Assembly: GCA_024638385.1 (NCBI GenBank)
Contig: JAHEKJ010000009.1
Span: 1 to 64,000 of the forward strand
Reading direction: 5' to 3'
From: Gammaproteobacteria bacterium
GTDB taxonomy: Bacteria; Pseudomonadota; Gammaproteobacteria; GCA-001735895
Length of the DNA: 64,000 nucleotides
Shown: piece by piece, positions 37,571 to 47,529 of the stretch
How positions within the stretch are numbered: the stretch's first letter is position 1
How the letters are laid out: each line of letters begins with the position of its first letter
Notes under the pieces: model-generated
What the model was told of the DNA's origin: nothing
The model's database searches: none
The model's input: the letters and a program-made list of their open reading frames with translations, nothing else
Translations under genes and position numbers: made by a program

Positions 37571-38989
37571 TCAGAGGTTATCCGACGCGTAGTCGGCTAA
37601 TCGCGAGCGTTCGACGTTCATCAGCGTGACGTGGCCGCTGTGCTGCCAGTGCTTGAAGCGGTCGACGACGTAGGTCAGCCCCGACGTGGTTTCGGTCAGG
37701 TAGGGCGTGTCGATCTGCTTCAGGTTGCCGAGGCAGACGATCTTGGTGCCGCTGCCGCTGCGCGTGACCAGCGTCTTCATCTGTTTCGAGGTCAGGTTCT
37801 GCGCCTCGTCGATGATGATGAACTTGTTCTGGAACGTGCGCCCGCGCATGAAATTCAGCGAGCGGATCTTGATCCGGTTGCGCAGCAGGTCGTTGGTCGC
37901 CGCCTGCTCCCAGTCGTTCTTTTGCTCGTTGCCGGTCAGGACTTCCATGTTGTCCATCAGCGCGCCCATCCACGGGGTCATTTTTTCCTCCTCCGTGCCG
38001 GGCAGAAAGCCGATGTCCTCGCCGATCGGAATCGTGACCCGGGTCATGATGATCTCCTTGTAAAGCCCCTGGTCGAGGGTTTGCGTCAGCCCCGCGGCGA
38101 GCGCGAGCAGCGTCTTGCCGGTGCCGGCGCTGCCGGTCAGCGTGACGAAATCGATGTCCGGATCCATCAGCAGGTTGAGCGCGAAGTTCTGTTCGCGGTT
38201 GCGCGCGGTAACGCCCCAGACCGAGTGGCGGTGGCCGTAGTGGTTGGTACAGACCTCGATCAGGAATCCCGATTCCTGCCGGCGGCGGACGATGGCCTCG
38301 AAATCCGGCTCGATGAAGACGAACTGGTTCGGATGCCATTCCTCGCCTTCGATAGCCTCGATCTCGTAGTAAGCGCGGCCCTCGTCCTGCCAGCTTTCGA
38401 TCTGCTTGCCGTGGCGCTCCCAGAAATCGGGCGCGAGCTGGCGCGAGCCGCTGAACAGCAGGTCGAGGTCCTCGACCACCCGGTCGTTGGCGTAATCCTC
38501 GGCCTGGATGCCGAGAATCGCGGCCTTGATGCGCAGGTTGATGTCCTTCGAGATCAGGATGATTTCGCGGTCGCGAATATCCTGCTTGAGCGCCATGATC
38601 GTGTCGAGGATCGAGTTGTCGTTCTTGTTGCCCGGCAGCGATTCGGGCAGGTTCGAACCGTGCGCCCGGGTCTGGAAGAACAGCCGGCCGCTGCATCGGT
38701 ACGGCTCCTCGGCCGGCTTGAACTGGCTCAGTTCGAGGCCTTCCTCGATCACGACCGACTGCCGCGCGGTCAGCAGTTCGTCGATGAAGCGGTTGGTCTG
38801 GCGCACGTTGCGTGCGACCTCGGAAACGCCGATCTTGGCGTTGTCGAGCTCTTCGAGCACGGTCATAGGCAGGAAAACGTGGTGTTCCTGGAACTTGAAA
38901 AGCGCGGACGGATCGTGCATCAGGACATTGGTGTCGAGCACGAAAATCTTGATCTCGGTGCCGGAATCGGCGAGGACGATGGGTGACAT
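37571..38989 (-). CDS. PhoH family ATPase with N-terminal PIN domain
   Basis: KIFVLDTNVLMHDPSALFKF; TLTGSAGTGKTLLALAAGL; KFIIIDEAQNLTSKQMKTLVTRSGSGTKIVCLGNLKQID. Confidence 0.95.
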   Translation of the reverse strand: MSPIVLADSGTEIKIFVLDTNVLMHDPSALFKFQEHHVFLPMTVLEELDNAKIGVSEVARNVRQTNRFIDELLTARQSVVIEEGLELSQFKPAEEPYRCSGRLFFQTRAHGSNLPESLPGNKNDNSILDTIMALKQDIRDREIILISKDINLRIKAAILGIQAEDYANDRVVEDLDLLFSGSRQLAPDFWERHGKQIESWQDEGRAYYEIEAIEGEEWHPNQFVFIEPDFEAIVRRRQESGFLIEVCTNHYGHRHSVWGVTARNREQNFALNLLMDPDIDFVTLTGSAGTGKTLLALAAGLTQTLDQGLYKEIIMTRVTIPIGEDIGFLPGTEEEKMTPWMGALMDNMEVLTGNEQKNDWEQAATNDLLRNRIKIRSLNFMRGRTFQNKFIIIDEAQNLTSKQMKTLVTRSGSGTKIVCLGNLKQIDTPYLTETTSGLTYVVDRFKHWQHSGHVTLMNVERSRLADYASDNL

Positions 38990-39056
38990 GCGGAAAACTC
39001 GCGGGAGACGATTAATGGTAATGGAATCGCCGGTTCGCGGGCAAGGGGAGAAATCC

Positions 39057-39191
39057 GAATGGCACTTACTTTAGCCTGTCATTTTCATCATAGCGCCGCG
39101 TCATTGCGAGGAGGCGCCAGCCGACGAAGCAATCTCCCCGGCTCTGACCAGTCCCGGGAGATTGCTTCGCTGCTTCGCGGCTCGCAATGAC
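39057..39191. repeat. Composite REP/MITE-like element R3 including 5' flank conserved at 57100
   Basis: Core GTCATTGCGAG...CTCGCAATGAC (39100-39191); flank 39057-39124 matches 57100-57167. Confidence 0.85.
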
Positions 39192-39214
39192 GGCAAGCGT
39201 CGGGAGATCCCTTT

Positions 39215-39316
39215 GCGGAGCCTGCCGCGGCCCCGGCTCGGGGGCCGGGGTAAACTTCAGCCGGGGCTCGGGATGCCTGCGGCGAATTGCTTCGCTGCTT
39301 CGCAGCTCGCAATAAC
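39215..39316. repeat. Partial REP-like element with GC-rich module
   Basis: 39215-39269 matches 20871-20925 with about 4 mismatches in 55 nt; followed by GAATTGCTTCGCTGCTTCGCAGCTCGCAATAAC right arm. Confidence 0.8.
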
Positions 39317-39352
39317 GCCGACTCCCGTATTCGACCACAGCGGGATATGAAC

Positions 39353-39442
39353 GTCATTGCGAGGAGCGATAGCGACGAAGCAACCTCCTGATTCTTGCCC
39401 GATCGCGAGAGATCGCTTCGCTGCTTCGCAGCTCGCAATGAC
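39353..39442. repeat. REP/MITE-like element R4
   Basis: Matches 57211-57300 with 2 mismatches in 90 nt by eye. Confidence 0.92.
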
Positions 39443-39624
39443 GCCGGTTTTCGGATTCAGGGGGCGGATCCGTTTTGCGGCGCCCTCGGGGCTGGCGGCT
39501 ACCCGGAATTCGAACGACTGGCGTCGCCGCGATGCAGCCGGATCGCAGCCGGCGAGGCGGTATCGACCTTGCCCGCACCACGTGACTCGACATAACATCG
39601 AGATTTTAGGTAGCGGAGACGCCT

Positions 39625-40839
39625 ATGACCGCAACCCCGCCGCTCGCCGGCTACCGCGTGATCGAACTGGGCCAGCTGCTGGCCGGCCCGTTTGCCGGCT
39701 GCCTGCTCGGCTACTTCGGCGCCGAGGTCATCAAGGTCGAGCCGCCGGACGGCGGCGACCCGATTCGTCGCTGGCGCGAGATGCGCGGCGACACGTCGTT
39801 GTGGTGGCGCTCGCTCGCGCGCAACAAAAAGTCGGTCACTCTCGATCTCAAGACCGAGCGCGGCGTCGAGCTGGTTCGCGAACTGATCGAGCGAGCCGAC
39901 GTCGTGATCGAAAATTTCCGCCCCGGCGTGGTCGAGCAGTGGGGGCTCGGGCCGGAAGATTTCCGCGCCAGCAATCCGCGCCTGGTCTACGCGCGTATTT
40001 CCGGATATGGACAAGACGGTCCCTACGCCGGCAAGCCGGGATTCGCATCGGTATGCGAGGGCATGAGCGGCTTTCGCTACGTCAACGGTCATCCCGGCGA
40101 GGCGCCGGTGCGCCCCAACCTGTCGCTCGGCGACACGATCTCGGGAATCCACGCGGCGCTCGGCATCGCGCTGGCGCTGCTCGAGAAGGAACGCAGCGGC
40201 GAAGGGCAGGTCGTCGACGTCGCGCTCCTCGAGTCGATGTACAACCTGATGGAGGCTGTCGTGCCCGAGTACGACGGCGCCGGCGTCGTTCGCGAACCGT
40301 CCGGCAGCACCGTCACCGGTATCGTGCCGACCAACACCTACCGCTGCGGCGACGGCAAATATATCGTCATCGGCGGCAACGGCGACTCGATCTTCCGCCG
40401 CCTGATGGCCGCGGCAGAGCGCCCGGACATGGCCGAAGACCCGCGGCTTGCGACCAATCCCGGGCGGGTCGCGCACGAGGCCGAGATCGACGCGACGCTG
40501 GCCGCGTGGTGCGCCTCGCACGACGCCGCCACGCTGCTCGCGAAACTCGACGCCGCGCGGGTGCCGGCGGGGCCGATCTACAACGTCGCCGACATGCTCG
40601 CCGACCCGCATTTCAACGCGCGCGGGCTGTTCGAGACCGTCGAGATCGACGGCGCGCCGTTGAAGATACCGGCGATATTGCCGCGCCTCGGGCGTACGCC
40701 CGGCGCGACGCGCTGGCCGGGCGGCGCGCTCGGCGCGGCCAATGACGAAGTGCTCGGCGGTCTGCTCGGACTCGACTCCGCCGCGCTCGCCGAACTCCGC
40801 GCGGCGGGCGTCATTGCGCCGCTACCGGCGGAACCTTAA
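39625..40839 (+). CDS. CaiB/BaiF family CoA transferase
   Basis: LAGYRVIELGQLLAGPFAGCLLGYFGAEVIKVEPPDGGDPIRRWR; NKKSVTLDLK. Confidence 0.95.
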   Translation: MTATPPLAGYRVIELGQLLAGPFAGCLLGYFGAEVIKVEPPDGGDPIRRWREMRGDTSLWWRSLARNKKSVTLDLKTERGVELVRELIERADVVIENFRPGVVEQWGLGPEDFRASNPRLVYARISGYGQDGPYAGKPGFASVCEGMSGFRYVNGHPGEAPVRPNLSLGDTISGIHAALGIALALLEKERSGEGQVVDVALLESMYNLMEAVVPEYDGAGVVREPSGSTVTGIVPTNTYRCGDGKYIVIGGNGDSIFRRLMAAAERPDMAEDPRLATNPGRVAHEAEIDATLAAWCASHDAATLLAKLDAARVPAGPIYNVADMLADPHFNARGLFETVEIDGAPLKIPAILPRLGRTPGATRWPGGALGAANDEVLGGLLGLDSAALAELRAAGVIAPLPAEP

Positions 40840-40871
40840 TGCCTGCACAGGCTCCAACCGACGAGGTGAAC

Positions 40872-41330
40872 ATGATGCGTAAATCAATCCTGCTATTGCT
40901 GGCGAGCCTGATCGGCGGCGCCGGCGCGTTACCGGCGTTCGCCGACGGCGGCGGCTCCTACGGTGGCGGCAAGCTGTCGGCCTACACCAAACTGATCGAG
41001 GCGGAGAAGTTCGAACAGGCGATCGGCAAGCTCGGCGAGGCGCTCGAGAAAGATCCGGACGACGCCGACCTGCTGAACCTGATGGCCTTCAGCAACCGCA
41101 AGCTCGGGCGATTCGACACGGCGATGGAGTACTACCAGAAGGCGCTCGCGATCGAGCCCGATCATCGCGGCGCCAACGAGTATCTCGGCGAACTCTACCT
41201 GCAGCTCGGCCAGCTCGACAAGGCCGAGGAAAGGCTCGAAATCCTCGACAAGGAATGCTTTTTCGGTTGTCGGGAATTCGACAAGCTGGAGCAGGCGATC
41301 CGGAAATACCGGCGGCAAAATCCCTCCTGA
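40872..41330 (+). CDS. Secreted TPR protein (paralog 1)
   Basis: Signal peptide; two TPRs (KLIEAEKFEQAIGKLGEALEKDPDDADLLNLMAFSNRKLGRFDTAMEYYQKALAIEPDHRGANEYLGELYL). Confidence 0.88.
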   Translation: MMRKSILLLLASLIGGAGALPAFADGGGSYGGGKLSAYTKLIEAEKFEQAIGKLGEALEKDPDDADLLNLMAFSNRKLGRFDTAMEYYQKALAIEPDHRGANEYLGELYLQLGQLDKAEERLEILDKECFFGCREFDKLEQAIRKYRRQNPS

Positions 41331-41431
41331 TGGCGTAAAAATGTCACAGTCGGGGCCGATTCCGGCGCCGTGACGTGGAGATCGGCAGGCCGCGGCCATA
41401 CAATGGCGGCGTTCACAGCAAGGGATTTACG

Positions 41432-41902
41432 ATGATCTCCATGGCCGGTTCCGGTGTCCCGACCGCCGTCATCCTCACGCTCCTGTTCGCGCTTGCCGGC
41501 CCGCTGTTCGCGGCCAGCGGCAACTATTCCGGCAACGCCGACCTGAAGCCGATTCTCGAGCTGATCGATCAGGGACAATACGACGCCGCGATCGATCGCC
41601 TGCACGTCGAGCTCGACTACGATCCCGATAACGCCGATATTCTGTCACTGCTCGGCTTCAGCTATCGCAAGACCCGTCGCTTCGACGATGCGCTGACCTT
41701 TTATCAGTCGGCGCTGCGCGTCGAGCCGAAGCACCGCGGCGCCAACGAGTACCTCGGCGAGCTATACCTCGAGACCAATCAGCTCGACAAGGCGATGCGC
41801 CAGCTCGAGATTCTCGACGACCTCTGCACCTTCAACTGCAAGGAATACTCGCAGCTCAAGCAAGCTATCGATTCGTACCAGGAGTCGGCGAATAATTCCT
41901 GA
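41432..41902 (+). CDS. Secreted TPR protein (paralog 2)
   Basis: Same layout as upstream CDS: HRGANEYLGELYLETNQLDKAMRQLEILDDLCTFNCKEYSQLKQAI. Confidence 0.88.
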   Translation: MISMAGSGVPTAVILTLLFALAGPLFAASGNYSGNADLKPILELIDQGQYDAAIDRLHVELDYDPDNADILSLLGFSYRKTRRFDDALTFYQSALRVEPKHRGANEYLGELYLETNQLDKAMRQLEILDDLCTFNCKEYSQLKQAIDSYQESANNS

Positions 41903-41914
41903 TATCATGCGGTC

Positions 41915-42868
41915 GTGATCTACTATCGCGACCTGCGCCTCGACCGCGCGAGCGACAAGCGCAAGGACCGCAGCTGGCTGCGGCGACAATGGACGCGGCG
42001 CCGATGCCGCGTACTCGTTCTGCGCCACGACAAGAGCCTGATGCGCTGGCCGCAGGCAAGCGCGCCGGTTCCCGAGGTATTGCACCTCCCCCAGCCCGAG
42101 GTCGACCGCCTGGTCGACGATCCCGAACACGCCGTATTCCTCGGCCTCGACCGGGCCGGGCCGCTGTTCGCGATCGATGCGTCGAGCCTGTCTGAACGCG
42201 AGCTCGAACCCTATCTGCTCGGCGCCAACGAATTCATCGACCTGCGCGACGTCGGCTGGCTGCTCGACGCCGAGCAGGCCGCGCAGCTCGCCTATGCGCG
42301 CGGCTTGCTGTACTGGAATCGCCACCACCGGTTTTGCGGGGTCTGCGGTCATCAGACCCTGAGCGAACAGGGCGGGCACATGCGCCGCTGCGGCAACGAT
42401 AGCTGCGGGCGAATGCATTTTCCGCGCACCGACCCGGCCGTCATCATGCTGGTCGAGGATCGCTCGGATCCGGCCCGGCGACGCTGCCTGCTGGCGCGCA
42501 ATTCGCGCTTTCCGAGCCGCATGATGTCGACGCTGGCCGGTTTCGTCGACCCGCTCGAGAGTCTCGAGGAGACGGTCGCGCGCGAGGTCTTCGAGGAATG
42601 CGGCATCGAGGTGGGCGACATCGAGTACCAGGCCTCGCAGCCGTGGCCGTTTCCGTCGTCGATCATGCTCGGCTTCCGCGCGCGCGCACTGACGACCGAA
42701 ATCAGGATCGACAACGACGAGATCGAGGAGGCTTACTGGTTCGAGGCCGGGCAGCTGCTCGACTTCGGCGAATGGGGCGATGACGGCGACAGCTTCTGCC
42801 TGCCGCGGCGCGATTCGATCGCGCGATTCCTGGTCGAGTCGTGGAAAGAAGAAGTGTTAAAAAGCTAG
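41915..42868 (+). CDS. nudC: NADH pyrophosphatase (NUDIX)
   Basis: Zinc ribbon CGVCGHQT...CGNDSCGRMHFPRTDPAVIML; Nudix box GFVDPLESLEETVAREVFEECGIEVGD; SQPWPFPSSIMLGF. Confidence 0.95.
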   Translation: MIYYRDLRLDRASDKRKDRSWLRRQWTRRRCRVLVLRHDKSLMRWPQASAPVPEVLHLPQPEVDRLVDDPEHAVFLGLDRAGPLFAIDASSLSERELEPYLLGANEFIDLRDVGWLLDAEQAAQLAYARGLLYWNRHHRFCGVCGHQTLSEQGGHMRRCGNDSCGRMHFPRTDPAVIMLVEDRSDPARRRCLLARNSRFPSRMMSTLAGFVDPLESLEETVAREVFEECGIEVGDIEYQASQPWPFPSSIMLGFRARALTTEIRIDNDEIEEAYWFEAGQLLDFGEWGDDGDSFCLPRRDSIARFLVESWKEEVLKS

Positions 42869-42918
42869 CGGAGCCGGCCGGAGGGAGAAGCCGGCCCCGC
42901 CAGACGAGGAGGCCGAGG

Positions 42919-43350
42919 TCACGCGCATCGGGCGACGGCCAGGCGGGTGTCGTCAGCGCCGATTGAAGCGTCGTCGACTCGCGTGATCGATGCTACCTTG
43001 GATACCTGCCGCCGGGCTTCGCGCTCGGCGTTGAGCGCTTCGAGCGTGGTCGCGCCGAGTTCGACCGCGATCAGGTCGCCGCGGTGCAGGCCGATGTCCT
43101 CGAGGTCGTGGTCGCTCAGGCGCAGCAGGTCGCCGAGCGCACGCTTCGCTTCCCGGCGCTCGCGGTATTCGGCGATACCCCGCCTGAGCGAATCGCCGAT
43201 CGCCTGTCCGAGGGCGATGACGGAACGGGCGCGGATTGCGCGGGCCTCGCGCTCGACCGCCGCGGTATCGATGGTGCTGACCTGGCGTGCGTAGTCGCCT
43301 CCGGTATTCGCATCGACCAGCGATGCAACTGCGAAATGGAGTAGTTTCAT
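42919..43350 (-). CDS. DUF1127 domain protein
   Basis: AKRALGDLLRLSDHDLEDIGLHRGDLIAVE. Confidence 0.8.
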   Translation of the reverse strand: MKLLHFAVASLVDANTGGDYARQVSTIDTAAVEREARAIRARSVIALGQAIGDSLRRGIAEYRERREAKRALGDLLRLSDHDLEDIGLHRGDLIAVELGATTLEALNAEREARRQVSKVASITRVDDASIGADDTRLAVARCA

Positions 43351-43470
43351 GTTAGTATTCCTCATCTGAATGTTGATCGGTAAATCATCGTGTAGGCGTA
43401 ATATAGAGCTTGAATAAGCTCCTCACAAACGATATATTTTCCCATTCGATTTAGATTATCTAACATGAAA
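43345..43470. promoter_or_regulatory. Divergent regulatory region with 11-bp inverted repeat over both start codons and inner GAGCTT-N4-AAGCTC
   Basis: TTTCATGTTAG (43345-43355) / CTAACATGAAA (43460-43470); GAGCTTGAATAAGCTC (43406-43421). Confidence 0.5.
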
Positions 43471-44448
43471 AGATTGCCTCCGTTGAAGTCGCTGCAGGCT
43501 TTCGAAGCCGCCGGCCGGCACCTGAGCTTTTCCGCCGCAGCCGACGAACTGAACGTGACGCCAGGCGCGATCAGCCAGCAGATCCGGCAGCTCGAGGAGT
43601 TCCTCGAGGTCAGGCTGTTCAAGCGGCTGAACCGGCAAATCGTCCTGACCGACGCGGGCCAGTTGTTCATGCCGCCGATCGCGAGCGGTTTCGAACAGTT
43701 CGGGCACGCGGTCGAATTGTTGCGGCGCCAGCAAAACGACGGGCCGCTGACGATCACGTCGGCGCCGTCGTTCGTATCGAAATGGCTGATCCCGCGGCTC
43801 GGCGGCTTCAAGCAGATTTGTCCGCAGGTCGACGTACGCATCGACACCTCCGACCGGCTGGTCGACTTCGAGCGCGAGGATATCGACGTCGGCATCCGTT
43901 TCGGCGACGGCGTCTACCCGGAGCTCGAAACGATCTACCTGTTCTCGTTCGACCTGATTCCGGTATGCAGTCCGAAATTGCTCGAACAGGGCGAAGGACT
44001 GCGGCGGATTTCGGACCTGAAAAACCACACGCTACTGCACATCAGCTACAGCCAAATCGATCCCGGCTTTCCCGATTGGTCGATGTGGCTAAAGGCCGTC
44101 GGTGCCGACGATGTCGACGCCAGCCGCGGTATTTTTTTCGATCAGACCGACCTGCTTTACCAGGCCGCGCTCGACGGCCAGGGCGTCGCGCTGCTCGCCA
44201 ACGTCATGGCGGAGCCTGAAATCGAGGCCGGCCGGCTGGTGCAGCCTTTCGCCCAGCGCCTGCCGGTCAAGATGCATTACAACCTCGTGACGACCCCGCA
44301 AAAGGCAAGGGTGCCGAAGGTCGCGGCATTCCGCGAGTGGCTATTGCGCGAGTCGGCCTATTTGCGCGGGGAACCCCCGGACGACGCCGGCGAAGATCTG
44401 CTGGCACTCGAAGCCTGCCAGCCGACGGACGCGCCGGTGCGCGGCTGA
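43465..44448 (+). CDS. LysR family regulator (GcvA-like)
   Basis: LPPLKSLQAFEAAGRHLSFSAAADELNVTPGAISQQIRQLEEFLEVRLFKRLNRQIVLTDAG. Confidence 0.94.
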   Translation: MKRLPPLKSLQAFEAAGRHLSFSAAADELNVTPGAISQQIRQLEEFLEVRLFKRLNRQIVLTDAGQLFMPPIASGFEQFGHAVELLRRQQNDGPLTITSAPSFVSKWLIPRLGGFKQICPQVDVRIDTSDRLVDFEREDIDVGIRFGDGVYPELETIYLFSFDLIPVCSPKLLEQGEGLRRISDLKNHTLLHISYSQIDPGFPDWSMWLKAVGADDVDASRGIFFDQTDLLYQAALDGQGVALLANVMAEPEIEAGRLVQPFAQRLPVKMHYNLVTTPQKARVPKVAAFREWLLRESAYLRGEPPDDAGEDLLALEACQPTDAPVRG

Positions 44449-44454
44449 CGTTCG

Positions 44455-47400
44455 TCAGACCAGTTGCGCGCCGTGCAGATCGTCGGCCCCGATGTCGTGC
44501 GGGCGGTAGTCGCCGGCGAAGAAGGTATAGACGACCGGCAGCACGAACAGCGTGAACAGCGTGCCGATCGCGAAACCCGACACGATCGTGATACCGATAG
44601 CCTGGCGCGCGGCGGCGCCGGCGCCGCTCGCCAGCACCAGTGGCATGATGCCGAAAATGGTCGAAAACGACGTCATCAGGATCGGCCGCAGGCGGAGCGA
44701 CGCGGCCTTGATCACGGCCTCTACCGGGGCCAGGCCTTCCTGCTTCTGCATCGCGTTGGCGAATTCGACGATCAGGATGCCGTGCTTGCTGACCAGCCCG
44801 ATCAGTGTGATCAGGCCGACCTGGCTGTAGATGTTCATCGACGTCCCGCCGAGGAACATCGGGATCAGCGCGCCGAACATCGCCAGCGGCACCGTCGTCA
44901 GGATGATGAACGGATCTCGCAGGCTTTCGTATTGCGCGGCGAGCACGAGAAAGACGATGATGATCGCGAAACCGAAGGTGATCGCGAGCACCGAACCCTC
45001 CTGCACGAGTTGCCGCGATTGCCCCTGGTAATCGTAGGTGTAGCCGGCCGGCGCGACCTCGTCGGCGATGTCGCGCAGCAATTGCAACGCCTCGCCGAGC
45101 GGAACGCCGGGGACCGCCTCGATCTTGGCCGCGTTCTGCTGCTGGAACTGCACCAGCTCGCGCGGCACCGAGGTGTATTCGATCTCCACCAGCGACGACA
45201 GGCTGACCGGCTTGCCCGAGTCGGTGTAGACGTAATACTGGCTGATGATCTCGGCGTTCTCACGCAGGTCGCGACGCGCCTGCGGGATGATCTTGTAGCT
45301 CCGCCCGGCGAGATTGAAGCGGCTGACGTAACCCTCGGCGAGGATCGCGCCGAGCGTCTGCCCGATCTCGCGCATCGAGATGCCCATCGATTCGGCGCGC
45401 TCGCGGTCGATCGTGACGCGGATCTCGGGTTTGGAGAAATTGAAGTCGCTCTTGATGAACCAGAACTTGCCGCTTTCGCGGGCGCGCTCGAGCACCTGCT
45501 GCACGGTGCCGTAGAGCTGGTCGTAGCCCTGCTGGGTCTTGAGCAGGAACTCGACCGGCGTGTTGCCGCTCGCGCCGGGTAGCGATGGCGGGTTGAAAGC
45601 GAAGCTTTGCAGCCCCGGCTGCTGGTCGAGCGCCTGCTGGATCTGCGGGATCATCTGCATCGAGCTCAGGTGTCGCTCTTCCCAGGGTTTGAGCAGCATG
45701 CCGGCGAAGGAGACCGTCGGCCCGGCGAAACCATTGGCCATGAACGACGATTCGTACTCGCTCTCGTATTCGCGAAAGATGTCGATGTACGGCGCGGTGT
45801 ACTTGTTCAGATAGTCAATGCTGCCGTGGTCGGGCGCCTGCGAAAGAACGAAGATGACGCCCTGGTCTTCTTCCGGCGCGAGTTCGTGATTGATCATCTG
45901 GAACATTGCAACGAGCATCGCGACGACCCCGACGACGAACACGAGCGTGACCGAGCGCGTACGCAGCGACGCGGTCAGCGTCCGCTCGTAGCCCGCCCGC
46001 AGCCGGTCGAATTCCCGGCTGATGAAGCGCGCGTAGGCGTTGTTGCCGACGGTCGGTTTGAGCACGCGCGAACACATCATTGGTGACAGCGTCAGCGCAA
46101 TGATCGTCGAGATGATGACCGTGCCGACCAGCGTGAACGCGAATTCCTGGAACAACACGCCGGTCAGTCCGCCGAGCAGGCCGATCGGTGCGTAGACGAC
46201 GCCGAGTACGACGGTCGTCGCGATCACCGGCTTGGCGATTTCGCGCGCGCCGTAGAGCGCCGCCTGCATCGGCTTCTGGCCCTCGCCGATGTGGCGGTAA
46301 ATGTTTTCGACGACGAGAATCGCGTCGTCGACCAGCAGGCCCACCGCCATGACCATCGCCAGCAGCGTCAGCAGGTTGATCGAATAGCCCATCAGCTGCA
46401 TGTAGAACAGCACGCCGACGATCGACAGCGGGATCGTGACCAGCGGGATCAGCGTCGAGCGAAACGAACCCAGCGACAGGAAGATAACCGTGATCACGAT
46501 CAGCGCGGCCAGCGCCAGCGTCGTGATGACTTCGTTTATCGACGCGCGGATAAACTTGGTCGAGTCGTAGGCGATCGCGGTCTTGAGCCCGGGCGGGAAG
46601 GACTTCTCGAGATTCGCGAGCTCGACGTTGACCAGCTGGATGGTCGTCAGCGGGTTGCCGTCGGTGGTGCCGTTGATGCCGATATAGATGGACGGCACGT
46701 TGTCGAACATGACCAGCGAGTCGTAACTTTCGGCGCCGAGTTCGATTTCGGCGACGTCGCCGAGGCGCACCTTGTTGGGTCCCTCGTCGCGGATCACGAA
46801 ACGGCGGAACACATCCGGATCGGCCGAGTCGGTGATCGCGTTGACGTCGGTTTGCACCAGGTTACCGCGGGTCTGGCCGGCTGCCGACTGGTAGTTTTCG
46901 GCGCCGATCGCGCTGACGATGTCGGCTGCCGAAACGTTCTGCGCCGCCATCCGCACCGGGTCCATCCAGATGCGCATCGAATAGGTTTTGCCGCCGAGAA
47001 TCTCGGCCTCGGCGACGCCCCTGACGGTCGACAGCGCCGGCTGCACCGTGCGCAGCAGGTAATCGGTGATCTCGACGTCCGACAGTGATTCGCTGTAGAA
47101 ACTGTAGTAGGCCAGCGCGAAGCCCTCGGCCGATTCCTTGGCGACGACCGGATCCTCGGAATCGGCCGGCAATTCGCCGCGGATCGACGCGACCTTGGTG
47201 CTGACCTCGGTCAGCGCGACGTCGGCGTCGACCCCGAGCTTCATGTGCACTTCGACCCGCGAGACGCTGTTGCTGCTGCTCGAACGCACGAAATCGATGC
47301 CCTCGGTGCTCGACACGACTTGCTGGATCGGCGTGCTGATGAAGCCCTGGATCAGCTCGGCGCTGGCGCCGGGATAGGCCGTCGTGATCGAAATCACCGA

Positions 47401-47523
47401 GGTTTCGAGCTCGGGATACTGGCGCACCTGGGTATTGAAGAACGCCTGCGCGCCGAGCAATACGATCAGCGTGCTGATCACCAGCGACAGCACCGGGCGC
47501 TTGATGAAATAGTCGGTGAACAT
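44455..47523 (-). CDS. RND efflux permease
   Basis: 1022 aa; FIKRPVLSLVISTLIVLLGAQAF; QVGLITLIGLVSKHGILIVEFAN; adjacent MFP. Confidence 0.96.
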   Translation of the reverse strand: MFTDYFIKRPVLSLVISTLIVLLGAQAFFNTQVRQYPELETSVISITTAYPGASAELIQGFISTPIQQVVSSTEGIDFVRSSSSNSVSRVEVHMKLGVDADVALTEVSTKVASIRGELPADSEDPVVAKESAEGFALAYYSFYSESLSDVEITDYLLRTVQPALSTVRGVAEAEILGGKTYSMRIWMDPVRMAAQNVSAADIVSAIGAENYQSAAGQTRGNLVQTDVNAITDSADPDVFRRFVIRDEGPNKVRLGDVAEIELGAESYDSLVMFDNVPSIYIGINGTTDGNPLTTIQLVNVELANLEKSFPPGLKTAIAYDSTKFIRASINEVITTLALAALIVITVIFLSLGSFRSTLIPLVTIPLSIVGVLFYMQLMGYSINLLTLLAMVMAVGLLVDDAILVVENIYRHIGEGQKPMQAALYGAREIAKPVIATTVVLGVVYAPIGLLGGLTGVLFQEFAFTLVGTVIISTIIALTLSPMMCSRVLKPTVGNNAYARFISREFDRLRAGYERTLTASLRTRSVTLVFVVGVVAMLVAMFQMINHELAPEEDQGVIFVLSQAPDHGSIDYLNKYTAPYIDIFREYESEYESSFMANGFAGPTVSFAGMLLKPWEERHLSSMQMIPQIQQALDQQPGLQSFAFNPPSLPGASGNTPVEFLLKTQQGYDQLYGTVQQVLERARESGKFWFIKSDFNFSKPEIRVTIDRERAESMGISMREIGQTLGAILAEGYVSRFNLAGRSYKIIPQARRDLRENAEIISQYYVYTDSGKPVSLSSLVEIEYTSVPRELVQFQQQNAAKIEAVPGVPLGEALQLLRDIADEVAPAGYTYDYQGQSRQLVQEGSVLAITFGFAIIIVFLVLAAQYESLRDPFIILTTVPLAMFGALIPMFLGGTSMNIYSQVGLITLIGLVSKHGILIVEFANAMQKQEGLAPVEAVIKAASLRLRPILMTSFSTIFGIMPLVLASGAGAAARQAIGITIVSGFAIGTLFTLFVLPVVYTFFAGDYRPHDIGADDLHGAQLV

Positions 47524-47529
47524 CGAGCC

